DNA of 64,000 nt from Corynebacterium massiliense DSM 45435 (GTDB lineage Bacteria > Actinomycetota > Actinomycetes > Mycobacteriales > Mycobacteriaceae). The notes beneath the pieces were generated by a model. That model did no database searches. It was not told where the DNA came from and saw nothing but the letters and a program-made list of their open reading frames with translations. Numbering within the stretch: position 1 is the first letter of the stretch; each line of letters opens with the position of its first letter. The stretch covers positions 682,001 through 746,000 of the forward strand of contig NZ_CP063189.1 of the NCBI RefSeq assembly GCF_028609805.1, in the 5' to 3' direction. Below, one piece after another: positions 26,332 to 35,164 of the stretch. A program made the translations under genes and the position numbers.

Positions 26332-27168
26332 ATGTCGAAGAAGAAGCCGCGTCCCACGCCCCAGCCCGCCGAGTACATCCCGCAGCTTGTCGATGCCCAC
26401 ACGCACCTGACCTCCTGCGGCGCCCACACGAGCGCCGAGGTCGGCGAGTTCGTCCAGCGCGCGGTTGACGCCGGAGTGGAAAAGATCTGCACGGTCGGCG
26501 ACGGTGTCGAAGAGTCTGCTCTCGCCTTAGAAGCCGCCCACGTGAACGACCGGGTGTGGGCCGCGTGCGCGCTGCACCCGACGCGGGCGCATGAGCTTGA
26601 CGATGCCGCGAAGAAGCGCCTGGCAGACATGGCTGCGGACCCGCGGTGCGTGGCGGTGGGAGAGACCGGCATCGATACCTACTGGATCCACCACGAACCG
26701 GAGAAGACGGCGACCATCGAGCAGCAGGAAGAATCGCTGCGCTGGCACAGTGAGCTGGCCAAGAAGGTGGGAAAGCCGCTGATGATCCACAACCGCGAAG
26801 GCGACGAGGAACTTTTCCGCATTCTTGACGATGCCCCGCAGCCCGACACCATCATCCTGCACTGCTTCTCCTCGCCGCTGGCCGCGGCGAAAAAGGCACT
26901 GGAGCGCGGCTACATCTTGTCGTTTGCCGGCAACGTGACCTTCAAGCGCAACACCGAGATGCGCGAGGCGGCCGGGCTGGCGCCGGAGGGCCAGCTGCTC
27001 ATCGAGACGGATGCGCCGTACATGACCCCCGAGCCGTACCGCGGCACCCGTAACGAGCCGGCGTTTATCGGCCACACCGCGAAGTGCGTGGCCGAGGCGC
27101 GCGGTCAGTCCGTCGCGGACGTGGCTGCGGAGGTCTCTGCCACGTTCGACCGCGTGTACGGGCTGTAG
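26332..27168 (+). CDS. tatD: TatD-family metal-dependent hydrolase/DNase
   Basis: The 278-residue TIM-barrel hydrolase has all expected metal-binding segments: DAHTHL, GETGID, MIHNRE, LHCFS and IETDAPYM. TatD family members have 3'-5' exonuclease or deoxyribonuclease activity linked to DNA repair and fragmentation. The start is taken at 26332 because of the TATAAT seven bases upstream. Its 3' end overlaps the convergent PrsW-like gene by 64 bases. From memory it also lies upstream of rpf2-rsmA-ispE in C. glutamicum, though there without the PrsW insertion being certain. Confidence 0.93.
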   Translation: MSKKKPRPTPQPAEYIPQLVDAHTHLTSCGAHTSAEVGEFVQRAVDAGVEKICTVGDGVEESALALEAAHVNDRVWAACALHPTRAHELDDAAKKRLADMAADPRCVAVGETGIDTYWIHHEPEKTATIEQQEESLRWHSELAKKVGKPLMIHNREGDEELFRILDDAPQPDTIILHCFSSPLAAAKKALERGYILSFAGNVTFKRNTEMREAAGLAPEGQLLIETDAPYMTPEPYRGTRNEPAFIGHTAKCVAEARGQSVADVAAEVSATFDRVYGL

Positions 27169-28124
27169 CCCGCAGCTGGCTGTGGCGCCCCGTCGGCGGA
27201 GATCGAGCGCGGCGTGCACGGCCCATGCTGCTCGCGGCGGGCGGCCTCATTGCCGCGGGTGATGAGCACGAACAGGGCGGCGTACATAACCAGGGCGACG
27301 GTGACTGACTTCACGATCATCGCGATCGGGTTGTCAATGGTGTAATTCCACGCGAAGTGGATGGCAAAACCGATAAGGAAACAACCGAGTGCGCCGGCGA
27401 TGCGGCTACCGAGCGAGCGGCGCAGGGCGAAGACCGCCCAGCCGATGCCCCAGCCGGCGATGGCGGTGGTGATCATGTGCAGGCCCACGCCGGCGACCAT
27501 GCGCCCGCCCCAGGAGGCGAGCGAGCCCATGACATCCGAATTCGGATCCATCATGGCGCCCATTCCGCCGTAGCCGATGTTCTCGGAGGTCTCAAAGCCC
27601 AGGCCGATCATGAGGCCGGTGACGGCGCCGTGCCACGGCCGGGTGAGGTGCTTGAAGCTGAACAGGATGACGGCCACGCCGAGCGCCTTGCCGATCTCCT
27701 CGGGGTAGGCACCGCCCCAGGAAAACAGCGAATCCTCCCACCCGGAGCGCTGGGTAAGTTCCGTGACCGGGGTGCCTACGGCCAGGCTGAAGACGAGGCC
27801 TGCGCCGCCGCCCCAGAGGAGGCACGCGACGGCCCACCAGAACCGGAAAGAGCCGGGTGTGTGCTTCGGGTACATCGGCGAGCGGCGGATAAGCCAGATG
27901 GCGATGACCGCGTACAAGATGGTGAACGCGAGGCCGATCGCATTGCCCACCGGGGAGCTGAAGAAGCTAAAGACAGTGTTGGCTGCGAACAGCGCAAAGC
28001 CCGCGATGCTCATGACGATGAGCACGATCCTAAACAGCCAGCTGGAGCCTTGCGGTGCCTCCGGGGGAGCGGGCTTTTCGTAGCGCGGGAGCGGCGGCAC
28101 ATACGCGTTGAGCTTGTTATCCAC
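27105..28124 (-). CDS. PrsW-family intramembrane metalloprotease, copy A
   Basis: The 339-residue protein has a 28-residue cytoplasmic proline-rich head and about eight transmembrane helices. PrsW motifs are present: EExxK at 142-146 (YPEEIGKALG), FETSEN at 177-182, H216 in LHMITTAIAGWG and H256 in HFAWNY. PrsW proteases cleave membrane-bound anti-sigma or other short transmembrane proteins. I chose the GTG at 28124: GGGAGG is nine bases upstream and it overlaps the partner-A stop by eight bases, so the two are coupled. It is the last gene of a four-gene operon with a second protease/partner pair. The last 64 bases lie antisense to tatD. Confidence 0.85.
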   Translation of the reverse strand: MDNKLNAYVPPLPRYEKPAPPEAPQGSSWLFRIVLIVMSIAGFALFAANTVFSFFSSPVGNAIGLAFTILYAVIAIWLIRRSPMYPKHTPGSFRFWWAVACLLWGGGAGLVFSLAVGTPVTELTQRSGWEDSLFSWGGAYPEEIGKALGVAVILFSFKHLTRPWHGAVTGLMIGLGFETSENIGYGGMGAMMDPNSDVMGSLASWGGRMVAGVGLHMITTAIAGWGIGWAVFALRRSLGSRIAGALGCFLIGFAIHFAWNYTIDNPIAMIVKSVTVALVMYAALFVLITRGNEAARREQHGPCTPRSISADGAPQPAAGYSPYTRSNVAETSAATSATD

Positions 28125-28758
28125 GGTTGGTGCCTCCCTGCTGCTGGTCGGTGAATTCATCGGCAAGCTCGTCGGTGGCCTTCTCGGAAAACTCGTCGAT
28201 GGTTGCTGAAACCTCTGCCGGGATCTCGGATCCCGCCGCGGTCGTCCACAGCTTCGCGGTGGTCTCGCGGACCTCGTCGCGCGGACCGGATGCGGTGGTA
28301 ACCGAGTACGAGTCGTCGCCGATCTCGCGCACCACGGCGGTGGTGTTGATGTCCGGGTCGGCCGCGATGCGGTGGTTGCCGGAGCGTGCCACCACGGCGT
28401 TGTCTACCTCGTCCAGGTTGGTCATCGCCGCGTTGCGCAGCGCGCGCTGGGCGGCGACGTCGAGGTCATCGACGCCTTGCACGACCTGCGTGACGACGGT
28501 GGTTTTCCCGCAGGTCCAGCCGCGATCCCCCGTCGCCATTGGGTCGAACGGGCAGTCCAGGCCGGCGACCTCTTCGGTCTCGTACTCCATGCCGTTGCTG
28601 TCTACTTCGTTGGCAATTTCAACGTGCTCGTCCGGCGGGGTCCACGAGGGCAACGCGGCGTTGACGGCAAACGGTGCGCCGAACGCGGCGGCGGCGCACC
28701 CTATTACTGCAATGAACCTGCGCCCGAAGTGCCCAGGTTGCTTATCGAATAATTCCAT
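28117..28758 (-). CDS. PrsW-associated anchored extracytoplasmic protein, copy A
   Basis: The 213-residue protein has a short basic head, one hydrophobic segment (FIAVIGCAAAAFGAPFAVNAAL) acting as a signal anchor, and a soluble outer domain. It is related to the protein at 29707: both have a cysteine pair (DCPFDPMATGDRGWTC here), a QRALRNAAM-like helix, and a C-terminal GPRDEVRETTAKLW segment followed by PAEVSATI. I know no named family for it. It is encoded immediately before a PrsW-like protease and overlaps it, so it is a candidate substrate or regulator of that protease. Confidence 0.7.
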   Translation of the reverse strand: MELFDKQPGHFGRRFIAVIGCAAAAFGAPFAVNAALPSWTPPDEHVEIANEVDSNGMEYETEEVAGLDCPFDPMATGDRGWTCGKTTVVTQVVQGVDDLDVAAQRALRNAAMTNLDEVDNAVVARSGNHRIAADPDINTTAVVREIGDDSYSVTTASGPRDEVRETTAKLWTTAAGSEIPAEVSATIDEFSEKATDELADEFTDQQQGGTNRG

Positions 28759-28768
28759 GGCCGCCAGC

Positions 28769-29704
28769 TTAGGGGGCCGCTACCCGCTCGGGTATCGCCC
28801 GCAGGGAGGATTCTTCCGCCGATCCTCGCTCAGCGTGCTCTGTCGCGCGACGTTCCGCCCGGTCCTTCCGAGCAATGCGGTGCGCGCGCCAGATCAGGTA
28901 TCCCACGATGACCAGGGCGCCGCCGGTGAAGATGATGTCGTGTGCCATGACGAAGGGGGTATCAACGCGGTAGTTCCACCCGAAGTGGAAGAGGAATGCC
29001 CCCATAAAGCAGCTGAGCGCGCAGCCCACCCGCTTCCACATGGGGCGGGTGGTGGCAAAGACGGCCCAGCCGATGCCCCAGCCGGCCAGGGCGGTGGTGG
29101 CTATGTGCAAAAAGAGCGTGCCGTGGGCGAGGCGCGCGGTGAGCAGCTCCATCGCGCCGTGCAGGTCGGAGTTTGGATCCGCGAGTGCGCCGGCGTAGGT
29201 GTAGTCGGTGTTTTCGAAGGCGCCGTCCGCGAAGCCGATGAACAGGCCGGTGAGCAACCCGTGCCACGGTTTAGTCAGGGTGCGGAAGCTGAACAGCACC
29301 ACGACGACGCCCACGGCCTTGAAGATCTCCTCCGGGTAGGCGCCGCCCCAGGCAAACTGGGCGTCCTCCCAGCCGACGTAGTCGACCAGCTTCTGAATGG
29401 GTTGTTGGACAACCACGACCAGTTGGGAGATGACTCCCCACGAAAGGCAGGAGACGACCCACCAGAAGGTAAACCACCCGGTCGCGCGCCGGGGAAACAG
29501 AAATGAGCGCCGGAAGATGATGACGGCGAGCACCGCGGCGATAAGGAAGAATGCATAGCCCAGGCCGGCGCCCGCGGGGGAATCTGGAACGAGGCTGACA
29601 CCGCCGATGAAGAAAAAGCCGGCGCCTGCGAGCACGAAAACGCTGAGGACGAAGCGGAACAGGATGTCGCGCCGGGAAGAATCGGTAGTAGTCGTCTGAG
29701 TCAT
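28769..29704 (-). CDS. PrsW-family intramembrane metalloprotease, copy B
   Basis: The 311-residue protein has about eight transmembrane helices and is a paralogue of the protein at 27105. Conserved motifs: EExxK at 125-129 (YPEEIFKAVG), FENTDYTY at 163-170, H200 in LHIATTALAGWG and H240 in HFGWNY. The putative metal and proton-donor residues are therefore retained in both copies. It begins two bases after partner B stops and ends ten bases before partner A starts, so it lies in the middle of the operon. The charged C-terminal tail (RKDRAERRATEHAERG) differs from that of copy A. Confidence 0.85.
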   Translation of the reverse strand: MTQTTTTDSSRRDILFRFVLSVFVLAGAGFFFIGGVSLVPDSPAGAGLGYAFFLIAAVLAVIIFRRSFLFPRRATGWFTFWWVVSCLSWGVISQLVVVVQQPIQKLVDYVGWEDAQFAWGGAYPEEIFKAVGVVVVLFSFRTLTKPWHGLLTGLFIGFADGAFENTDYTYAGALADPNSDLHGAMELLTARLAHGTLFLHIATTALAGWGIGWAVFATTRPMWKRVGCALSCFMGAFLFHFGWNYRVDTPFVMAHDIIFTGGALVIVGYLIWRAHRIARKDRAERRATEHAERGSAEESSLRAIPERVAAP

Positions 29705-29706
29705 CG

Positions 29707-30306
29707 TTACTCTCCTTCAAAGCTCGAGATGGCGCTGTCCGCTTCGGCGGGCACAGGGGAGCCGGTGAGCGTTTCCCAGATGTCGCCAGTCATGTCGCGA
29801 ACGCCGTCGCGCGGGCCGTGGATGACGGTGATGACGTAGGTCGCGTCGTCGCCAGGCTGCTTCTGCGCGATGGCAACCGTTCGCGTTGTCGTGGAAACAC
29901 CGATGCGATCGTCGCCCTGCTTTGCGATGTCCGCCTCTACATCCCGCAGCGGCTGCATCGCCTCCTGACGGATGGCCCGCGTGGTGGTCAGATCGGCGTC
30001 CTCGACGTCGGAGAGCTTCGTGGTTTTCACGTCCACGTCGTCGCAGTTCCACGCGGAATCCATCACTAGGTCGACGGCAGAGGGGCAGACGCGGTCGCCG
30101 ATTGCCACCTTGTCCTTATCGTCGGCGTCGGCATCCGGGTGGCCTTTGCTGACGATGGCCACGGGTGTGGCGGGGTTGTCCTCACTGCCTTGCTCGGGCA
30201 GGCCGGCCGCTAAAGCGAACGGCGCACCAAAGGCGGCGGCGGTCAGGGCTGTGACCGTGAAGAAATTTTTCCCGTAGCGGGAATAGGGGGTGCTGAACTC
30301 TTCCAT
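29707..30306 (-). CDS. PrsW-associated anchored extracytoplasmic protein, copy B
   Basis: The 199-residue protein has a 16-residue polar head, a hydrophobic signal anchor (FTVTALTAAAFGAPFALAAG) and an acidic outer domain. It shares with the protein at 28117 the cysteine pair (VCPSAVDLVMDSAWNC), the TTRAIRQEAM helix and the C-terminal GPRDGVRDMTGDIWETLTGS segment followed by PAEADSAI. Sequence between these blocks diverges. It is the first gene of the four-gene operon; the promoter must lie in 30307-30470. Function unknown. Its position suggests it is the substrate, adaptor or regulator of protease copy B. Confidence 0.7.
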   Translation of the reverse strand: MEEFSTPYSRYGKNFFTVTALTAAAFGAPFALAAGLPEQGSEDNPATPVAIVSKGHPDADADDKDKVAIGDRVCPSAVDLVMDSAWNCDDVDVKTTKLSDVEDADLTTTRAIRQEAMQPLRDVEADIAKQGDDRIGVSTTTRTVAIAQKQPGDDATYVITVIHGPRDGVRDMTGDIWETLTGSPVPAEADSAISSFEGE

Positions 30307-30341
30307 GTCGCACACGCTAAAAAGCGCAGTGTGGCGGCGGT

Positions 30342-30359
30342 ATCCTCCGCGGGGAGGAT
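30342..30359. other. small perfect hairpin in the rpf2/PrsW intergenic region
   Basis: ATCCTCC (30342-30348) and GGAGGAT (30353-30359) pair perfectly around GCGG. It lies in the divergent interval, 36 bases upstream of the partner-B start. It may be an operator or an RNA hairpin; no further assignment. Confidence 0.3.
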
Positions 30360-30439
30360 TTGTTCGCGTGCCGCTCAAGCGGTTAGCGGTGCGGGGCGGG
30401 GGCGCTTCAGGTAGCGATCCCCGACGCTTTCGCTGGTGA

Positions 30440-31774
<1,335 letters not shown>

Positions 31775-31784
31775 CTTAGGGGCT

Positions 31785-32717
31785 ATGCCTTATAGCCTCC
31801 TTGGCCCCGCCGATATCCGCGAGCTCGCCACCGAGCTCGACGTGACCCCCACCAAGAAGTGGGGGCAGAATTTCCTGCACGATGCCAACACGGTGCGCCG
31901 CATCGTGGCGGCGGCGGATATTGATGCTTCCGATCACGTCGTCGAGGTAGGCCCCGGTCTTGGTTCCCTGACCCTGGGGCTGATGGAAGCCGCCGGCGCG
32001 GTCACCGCCGTCGAAATCGATCCGCGCCTGGCCGAGCGCCTGCCGCGCACCGTAGAGCAGCGCGCCACGGATGCAGACGGCGCTGCCAGGCTCACCGTCG
32101 TGCACAAGAACGCGCTGCAGGTGGGCGCCGACGACATCCCGGCTGACCCCACTGGGCAGGAGCCGGCTGGCCAGGCGCCTACCGCGCTGGTGGCGAACCT
32201 GCCGTACAACGTCGCGGTCCCGGTCATCCTGCACTTGCTGCGCACCTTTCCCTCCATCCGGCGCGTGCTGGTGATGGTGCAGCTCGAGGTCGCCGCGCGC
32301 CTCGTGGCCCAGCCCGGCACGAAGATTTACGGTGTGCCCAGTGTGAAGGCAGCCTTCTACGGCGAGGCCCGGCAGGCCGGGAAGATAGGCAAGCACGTCT
32401 TTTGGCCGGAGCCGAACATCGAGTCGGGCCTGGTGCGTATCGATAGGCATCCGGCGGGCGCGGAACCCTGGCCGGTGACCGAAGAAGAGCGGGCAAAGGT
32501 GTGGCCGATTATCGATGCCGCCTTCGCCCAGCGCCGCAAGACCCTCCGCGCTGCGCTGTCCGGGCACTACGGCTCCGGCGCGGCCGCCGAGGAGGCCCTG
32601 CGCGCCGCCGGCATTGATCCGCGGCAGCGCGGCGAGAAGATCGGTGTGGCCGATTTCGTGCGCCTGGCCAACGTGGACGTAGCCCACGACGCTCCCGCTC
32701 ACGGGGAGGGTGCCTAA
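31785..32717 (+). CDS. rsmA: 16S rRNA (adenine-1518/1519-N6)-dimethyltransferase
   Basis: The 310-residue KsgA enzyme dimethylates two adenines in helix 45 during 30S maturation. [10 protein letters not shown] is the family start, [12 protein letters not shown] the SAM-binding loop and [10 protein letters not shown] the NLPY catalytic motif. A TAGCTT hexamer (31772-31777), overlapping the rpf2 stop codon, lies seven bases before the ATG, so rsmA may have its own leaderless promoter. It overlaps ispE by one base (TAATG). Confidence 0.95.
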   Translation: MPYSLLGPADIRELATELDVTPTKKWGQNFLHDANTVRRIVAAADIDASDHVVEVGPGLGSLTLGLMEAAGAVTAVEIDPRLAERLPRTVEQRATDADGAARLTVVHKNALQVGADDIPADPTGQEPAGQAPTALVANLPYNVAVPVILHLLRTFPSIRRVLVMVQLEVAARLVAQPGTKIYGVPSVKAAFYGEARQAGKIGKHVFWPEPNIESGLVRIDRHPAGAEPWPVTEEERAKVWPIIDAAFAQRRKTLRAALSGHYGSGAAAEEALRAAGIDPRQRGEKIGVADFVRLANVDVAHDAPAHGEGA

Positions 32718-33724
32718 TGAACCGCGATTTCTCTTCCCCCGATAGCCGCGCTAGCGGCTATCGCGCCCGCGCGCACGCCAAGGTCAACCTCCACCTCGGG
32801 GTGGGGGATGCGCGCGCCGACGGCTACCACGAGCTCGCCACGGTGTTTCAGTCACTCGAGCTGCACGACGACGTGCGCCTCTCGCTGACGGGCGAGGAGA
32901 TTGACCTCGCCGTCGATGGGTGGGAGGAGCGGCTCATCGAGTCGCTTGCGGTCACTGGCCCGTATGCGGCGGGTGTGCCCACGGATTCCGGCAACTTGGT
33001 GTGGCGGGCGACGGTGAACATCGCCAAGCGCCTGCGCGCGGAACGTGGACTGGACGCGGTGCCGCAGGTCGCGTTCGAGCTGCGCAAGGGCATCCCCGCG
33101 GCCGGTGGCATGGCGGGCGGTTCCGCCGATGCGGCTGCGGCGCTTTTGCTTGCCGATGCCGCCTTTGGCCCCACCAGCCTGGGCCAGCCGGTGCTGTATG
33201 AGGAGGCTAATTGGTTGGGCTCTGATATCGCGTTTACCCTTCGTGGCGGTACCGCTCTGGGCACCGGGCGGGGCGAGCAGCTCACGCCGATGCTCGCGCG
33301 GGGCACGTTCCACTGGGCGATCATCACCAGCAACGAGGGGTTGTCCACCCCGGCGGTGTTTCAGAAGGTCGACGAGCTGCGCGCGGCGGGTAAAGGTCAG
33401 CCGCCGCACCTCGATACGGCGGCGGTGAGCCAGGCGCTGACCAGCGGGGATGCAGAGCACCTCGCGGCGGTGTTGCACAACGACATGCAGCCGGCGGCGC
33501 TGACGCTGCGGCCGGATCTGCGCAAGACGCTGGCGGCGGGGAAGGCCGCGGGTGCTCTGGCTGGCATCGTCTCCGGCTCGGGGCCGACGTGCGCGCTGTT
33601 GTGCGCGGACGCGGCAGAGGCCGCCGAGGTGGCGGCGCAGGTGTCCACCGAGCTGCCGGGCACTCGCGGGATTCCCACGAGTGGGCCGGCGCGCGGCGCG
33701 CACCTGGTGGACGAAGCGAACTAG
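32717..33724 (+). CDS. ispE: 4-diphosphocytidyl-2-C-methyl-D-erythritol kinase
   Basis: The 335-residue GHMP kinase phosphorylates CDP-methylerythritol in the non-mevalonate isoprenoid pathway, supplying precursors of decaprenyl phosphate and menaquinone. AHAKVNLHLGV is the substrate loop, PAAGGMAGGSADAAAALL the ATP loop and SGSGPTCALLC the third GHMP motif. ATG begins on the last base of the rsmA stop codon, a tight translational coupling seen widely in actinobacteria. Convergent with the aztD-like gene six bases away. Confidence 0.95.
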   Translation: MNRDFSSPDSRASGYRARAHAKVNLHLGVGDARADGYHELATVFQSLELHDDVRLSLTGEEIDLAVDGWEERLIESLAVTGPYAAGVPTDSGNLVWRATVNIAKRLRAERGLDAVPQVAFELRKGIPAAGGMAGGSADAAAALLLADAAFGPTSLGQPVLYEEANWLGSDIAFTLRGGTALGTGRGEQLTPMLARGTFHWAIITSNEGLSTPAVFQKVDELRAAGKGQPPHLDTAAVSQALTSGDAEHLAAVLHNDMQPAALTLRPDLRKTLAAGKAAGALAGIVSGSGPTCALLCADAAEAAEVAAQVSTELPGTRGIPTSGPARGAHLVDEAN

Positions 33725-33730
33725 CTGGGG

Positions 33731-35062
33731 TTAGAGAACTTCCATCTCGATGGCGGTGTCGTCCAAGTCCACGGTGTGGTCGACTTCGCCGGTGTGCAGG
33801 TCAATGACGGTGAGCTTCTTCGTCTTCGCATCCGAGACGTAGGCGTAGCCGCCGTGGGACTTCAGGATCGGGCCGTCGCCCTGCCAGTCTTCCGGCTCCT
33901 GCCACGGATCGATGGCGTCGACCGTCTTGGTCACCTCGCCGGTCTTCGGGTCGATGATGTTGAGCTTGCCGTCGTCGGTGAGCACGAGTCCCTCTCCGAG
34001 CGGGCCGCGGGCGAGCGAGCGGAACCAGTAGGACCCGCCCAGATCGACCTTCTTGACCGAGCCGTTCTCGGTATCGATGAGAGCCACCGAGGTCGGGTGC
34101 TCCTTTTCCTTGCCCTTCTTATCGGCCGCGGACTTGTCGGTCTTGTTATCGGCAAGCACGACCGAGGATTCCTCCGAGCCGGCCAGCGTGCCGGAGTGCT
34201 GGAAACCGTCCGCGCCGGCGATGGCGGAGGCGTCAAGCTTCTTGAACTGGGAGCCATCGAAAAGCACCGGCCCATCCTCGCAGCCGAAGACGAGCTTGTC
34301 GCCGCCGGCGGCGGCCTCACCGTGCACGCCCGGGCACTCGGTGGTCTCCGCGAGCGTCTTGCCCTTGCTGTCCAAGTGGCGGATGGTGTGGCGCTCCTCC
34401 TCGGTGCCGGCGGTGGTGACCACGGAGCCATCGGAAAGCGGCACGGTCACCCCGTGGTGCGGGGCACCGGTATCCACGCCGTGGGTGTGGGCGTCCTTGT
34501 CCGCGATCTCTTCGGTATCGACCACGGTGGCCTTGCCGGCACCGTCGGAGAACATGGCGGTCTTTCCGTCGTGGGCGACGACGTGGCCGGCCTTGTCGGC
34601 GTCGAAGTGCGCGTCGGTGAGCTTCGGCTGGGCGGTGAAGTAGTGGTTGTGGTCGCCGTGTGGCTTGGTCACCAGGCCGGAGTCGAAAGTGAGGAATTCG
34701 TTACCGCGGGTGACCATGACGTGGCGGTTATCGCCCGCGTCGTTAAGGCGTAGGAAGCCGTCCTTCTTGACGTCCTCGACGGTCTCGCCGGTCTTGGCAT
34801 CGATGGTGCGGATGCCGCCGTCGTAGGTGTAGACCACGCGGGTGGGCAGCATGCGGACCTCGGTCTCGCCGGCTTCCGCGCCGGGGTGGCCGCCGTCGCC
34901 GTGGTCGTGGTCGTTGTGGCCCTCGCCGTGCTCGTGGTCGTGCTCGTGGGCGGTGGCAGGGGCGTCGGCCTTGTCCTGGGACTCCGGGGAGGAGCAGGCG
35001 GAGATGGCGAGGGCGGGAATGGCTGCGGCGCACAGAAGGCGCGTGGTGTATCGAATTCTCAT
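33731..35062 (-). CDS. aztD: AztD-like zinc metallochaperone lipoprotein
   Basis: The 443-residue protein has a signal peptide with lipobox AISAC, then a His/Asp/Glu-rich segment (HEHDHEHGEGHNDHDHGDGG) and a seven-bladed beta-propeller-like domain. Further HGDHNH, HTHG and APHHG motifs and a cysteine pair are present. This matches the AztD family, which hands zinc to a periplasmic binding protein of an ABC importer. No importer genes adjoin. TTGAAA and TAAATT form a promoter with a 17-base spacer, ending eight bases before the ATG at 35062. A Zur-like palindrome covers the -35, so expression should rise under zinc shortage. Confidence 0.85.
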   Translation of the reverse strand: MRIRYTTRLLCAAAIPALAISACSSPESQDKADAPATAHEHDHEHGEGHNDHDHGDGGHPGAEAGETEVRMLPTRVVYTYDGGIRTIDAKTGETVEDVKKDGFLRLNDAGDNRHVMVTRGNEFLTFDSGLVTKPHGDHNHYFTAQPKLTDAHFDADKAGHVVAHDGKTAMFSDGAGKATVVDTEEIADKDAHTHGVDTGAPHHGVTVPLSDGSVVTTAGTEEERHTIRHLDSKGKTLAETTECPGVHGEAAAGGDKLVFGCEDGPVLFDGSQFKKLDASAIAGADGFQHSGTLAGSEESSVVLADNKTDKSAADKKGKEKEHPTSVALIDTENGSVKKVDLGGSYWFRSLARGPLGEGLVLTDDGKLNIIDPKTGEVTKTVDAIDPWQEPEDWQGDGPILKSHGGYAYVSDAKTKKLTVIDLHTGEVDHTVDLDDTAIEMEVL

Positions 35063-35083
35063 GTCCACGCAATTTAGTGCAAG

Positions 35084-35098
35084 TGACAATCGTTTTCA
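35084..35098 (-). promoter_or_regulatory. Zur-box-like palindrome over the aztD -35 element
   Basis: TGACAATCGTTTTCA has the TGAnAA-n3-TTnTCA symmetry of Zur/Fur-family boxes. On the minus strand the -35 TTGAAA is at 35099-35094 and the -10 TAAATT at 35076-35071, so repressor binding would block RNA polymerase. Confidence 0.65.
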
Positions 35099-35164
35099 AA
35101 AAGCTGCGTGCGGTGAGCCTCGGGGACGGGGAACGCTCCGTAACGGTTTAAGATGAATCCCGTC

